DNA from: Cucumis sativus
Taxonomy: Eukaryota; Streptophyta; Magnoliopsida; Cucurbitales; Cucurbitaceae
Assembly (NCBI RefSeq): GCF_000004075.3
Contig: NC_026655.2
Location: forward strand, 3,906,001 to 3,970,000
Length of the DNA: 64,000 nucleotides
Direction: 5' to 3'
In this document: piece by piece, positions 63,134 through 64,000 of the stretch
Numbering within the stretch: the stretch's first letter is position 1
How the letters are laid out: every line of letters starts with the position of its first letter
Program-made: the position numbers and the translations under genes
The notes under the pieces: generated by a model
The model's input: the letters and a program-made list of their open reading frames with translations, nothing else
Told to the model about the DNA's origin: nothing
Databases searched by the model: none

Positions 63134-64000
63134 TGAGTTTTTTTACCCAAAGATAAAATTTCATAATCATAAACCCTTTTCATCCTTTGGTGATAAAAAA
63201 AAATAATGTATGAGCGATGGAGAGATGGACACGTGTAAAATGGAAAAGAAAGCAACTTTTTAAGATTAATATTAACAACCATCAGACATTGACATGTAGC
63301 TCAGACAGTGTATAGTTATTTCAATACACACCAATACCCTAGGAATTATTACTTACAACATATCAAATCCATGAATTATCAAACTCAATTTTCTCATATA
63401 TCAATTTAAACTCCAAATTTTGATAGATTTATATCTAGAGAAATGTCGTTGAGTTTTTTTTTTTAAAAAAAGATACAATGTTAAACATCTCTTTAGAACC
63501 CTCATCGTCTCCGCTTGATTAATAATCAAACAGTCAATAATACAGAAAGCAAAGAAAAAAAAGAGCTAGAGAAAAACTCAAATAGACCCAACATTAAACA
63601 AAAGTGTTGATGTTTAAAACGATAGTACTAACATTAGTAGTTCGAAGAACTTTTTACTCTATCTCCTTCCTTTCGTGCCCGCTGAAGGTTCTATGATTTC
63701 TCTCAAGCTGGATGGTCCAAAGAGGGGTAGCAATGGTAGGGAATAACTGAATATGATGGTTTCCTTTTTGTTTTTTTTATTTATTTATGCTACTAAGATT
63801 TTTTTTTAAATTTATGGTCCAAAGAGAAATATCGTTGAGTTGATTTTGATTATTTTACTAGGATGGTATAAACTTTTTGAATTTCAATTTAACAGAAACA
63901 AACAATTATAAAAGAAATCTTAGCGTTGTTAAAAAAATGTTTAAAACTAATTTTAGGGGAGATTTTAATCGAAAGTTTGAAAAAGATACATCAAACTGTA

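Larger units (their letters stand above)
54900..64000. other. Gene-free AT-rich spacer at right end of window
   Basis: No gene is recognised on either strand in these 9 kb. The short ORFs lack domains and splice partners. About 54400-54920 is probably the leader and promoter of the SPL6-like gene, with a possible 5' UTR intron. A TATA-like CATAAATATTTAACACC near 57931, followed by a long pyrimidine tract and a splice-like TTTTTTGCAG at 58097-58106, could mark an unannotated transcript. Other items: TGGGCY cluster (59427-59531), (AT)n at 59897-59917, (AG)8 at 60605-60620 and an A/G-rich tract at 63109-63133. Confidence 0.6.

Noticed and set aside
1..64000. CRISPR array, bacterial-type operon, organellar or viral insert
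   Set aside because: No regularly spaced repeats, ribosome-binding-site-led gene runs, viral coding motifs or plastid/mitochondrial gene sequence were seen.

Overview
This is a nuclear chromosome segment from a dicot plant. Seven protein-coding genes are visible. All have GT-AG (two GC-AG) introns, AT-rich spacers and plant-type family members. The protein sequences remind me of cucurbits, but I could not test this, so treat species assignment as a guess. There is no operon, CRISPR array or phage. Most of the DNA between genes is AT-rich spacer with microsatellites and small duplications.

Layout: (1) 431-3604, minus strand: 5' part of a mitochondrial rhomboid protease gene (RBL12-like) that runs off the left edge. 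(2) 4631-8888, minus: complete 17-exon half-size ABC transporter, ALS1/ABCB27 type. (3) 9.0-16.2 kb: gene-free. (4) 16245-18291, plus: two-exon cytochrome P450 CYP78A5/KLUH type, with a TATA box and a 25-bp tandem duplication just upstream. (5) 18.3-26.3 kb: gene-free. (6) 28374-34185, plus: 16 coding exons of DNA polymerase alpha subunit B, with an E2F site and telo box about 1.9 kb upstream of the ATG, and a small foldback LTR-like element in an intron. (7) 34865-39451, minus, convergent with the previous gene: CstF-50, a WD40 mRNA 3'-end factor. (8) 40497-42404, minus: COBRA-like GPI-anchored wall protein. (9) 45716-47592, plus: UDP-arabinopyranose mutase (RGP). (10) about 49.2-54.4 kb, minus: SPL6-type SBP transcription factor with an intact miR156 target site. 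(11) 54.9-64.0 kb: gene-free, with an orphan cluster of TGGGCY motifs.

The genes are not one pathway. Several relate to growth: KLUH type (organ size), SPL6 type (miR156 phase-change network), DNA polymerase alpha (replication), and COBRA-like plus UDP-arabinose mutase (cell wall). I derived exon boundaries by hand from reading frame, splice consensus and remembered family sequence; every complete model closes in frame from ATG to stop. The SPL6 C-terminus is the one unresolved end. I did not find a convincing undescribed system. The most interesting items are the foldback LTR-like element with 5-bp target duplication, the two GC-AG introns in convergent neighbours, and structure in the gene-free flanks of the KLUH gene.
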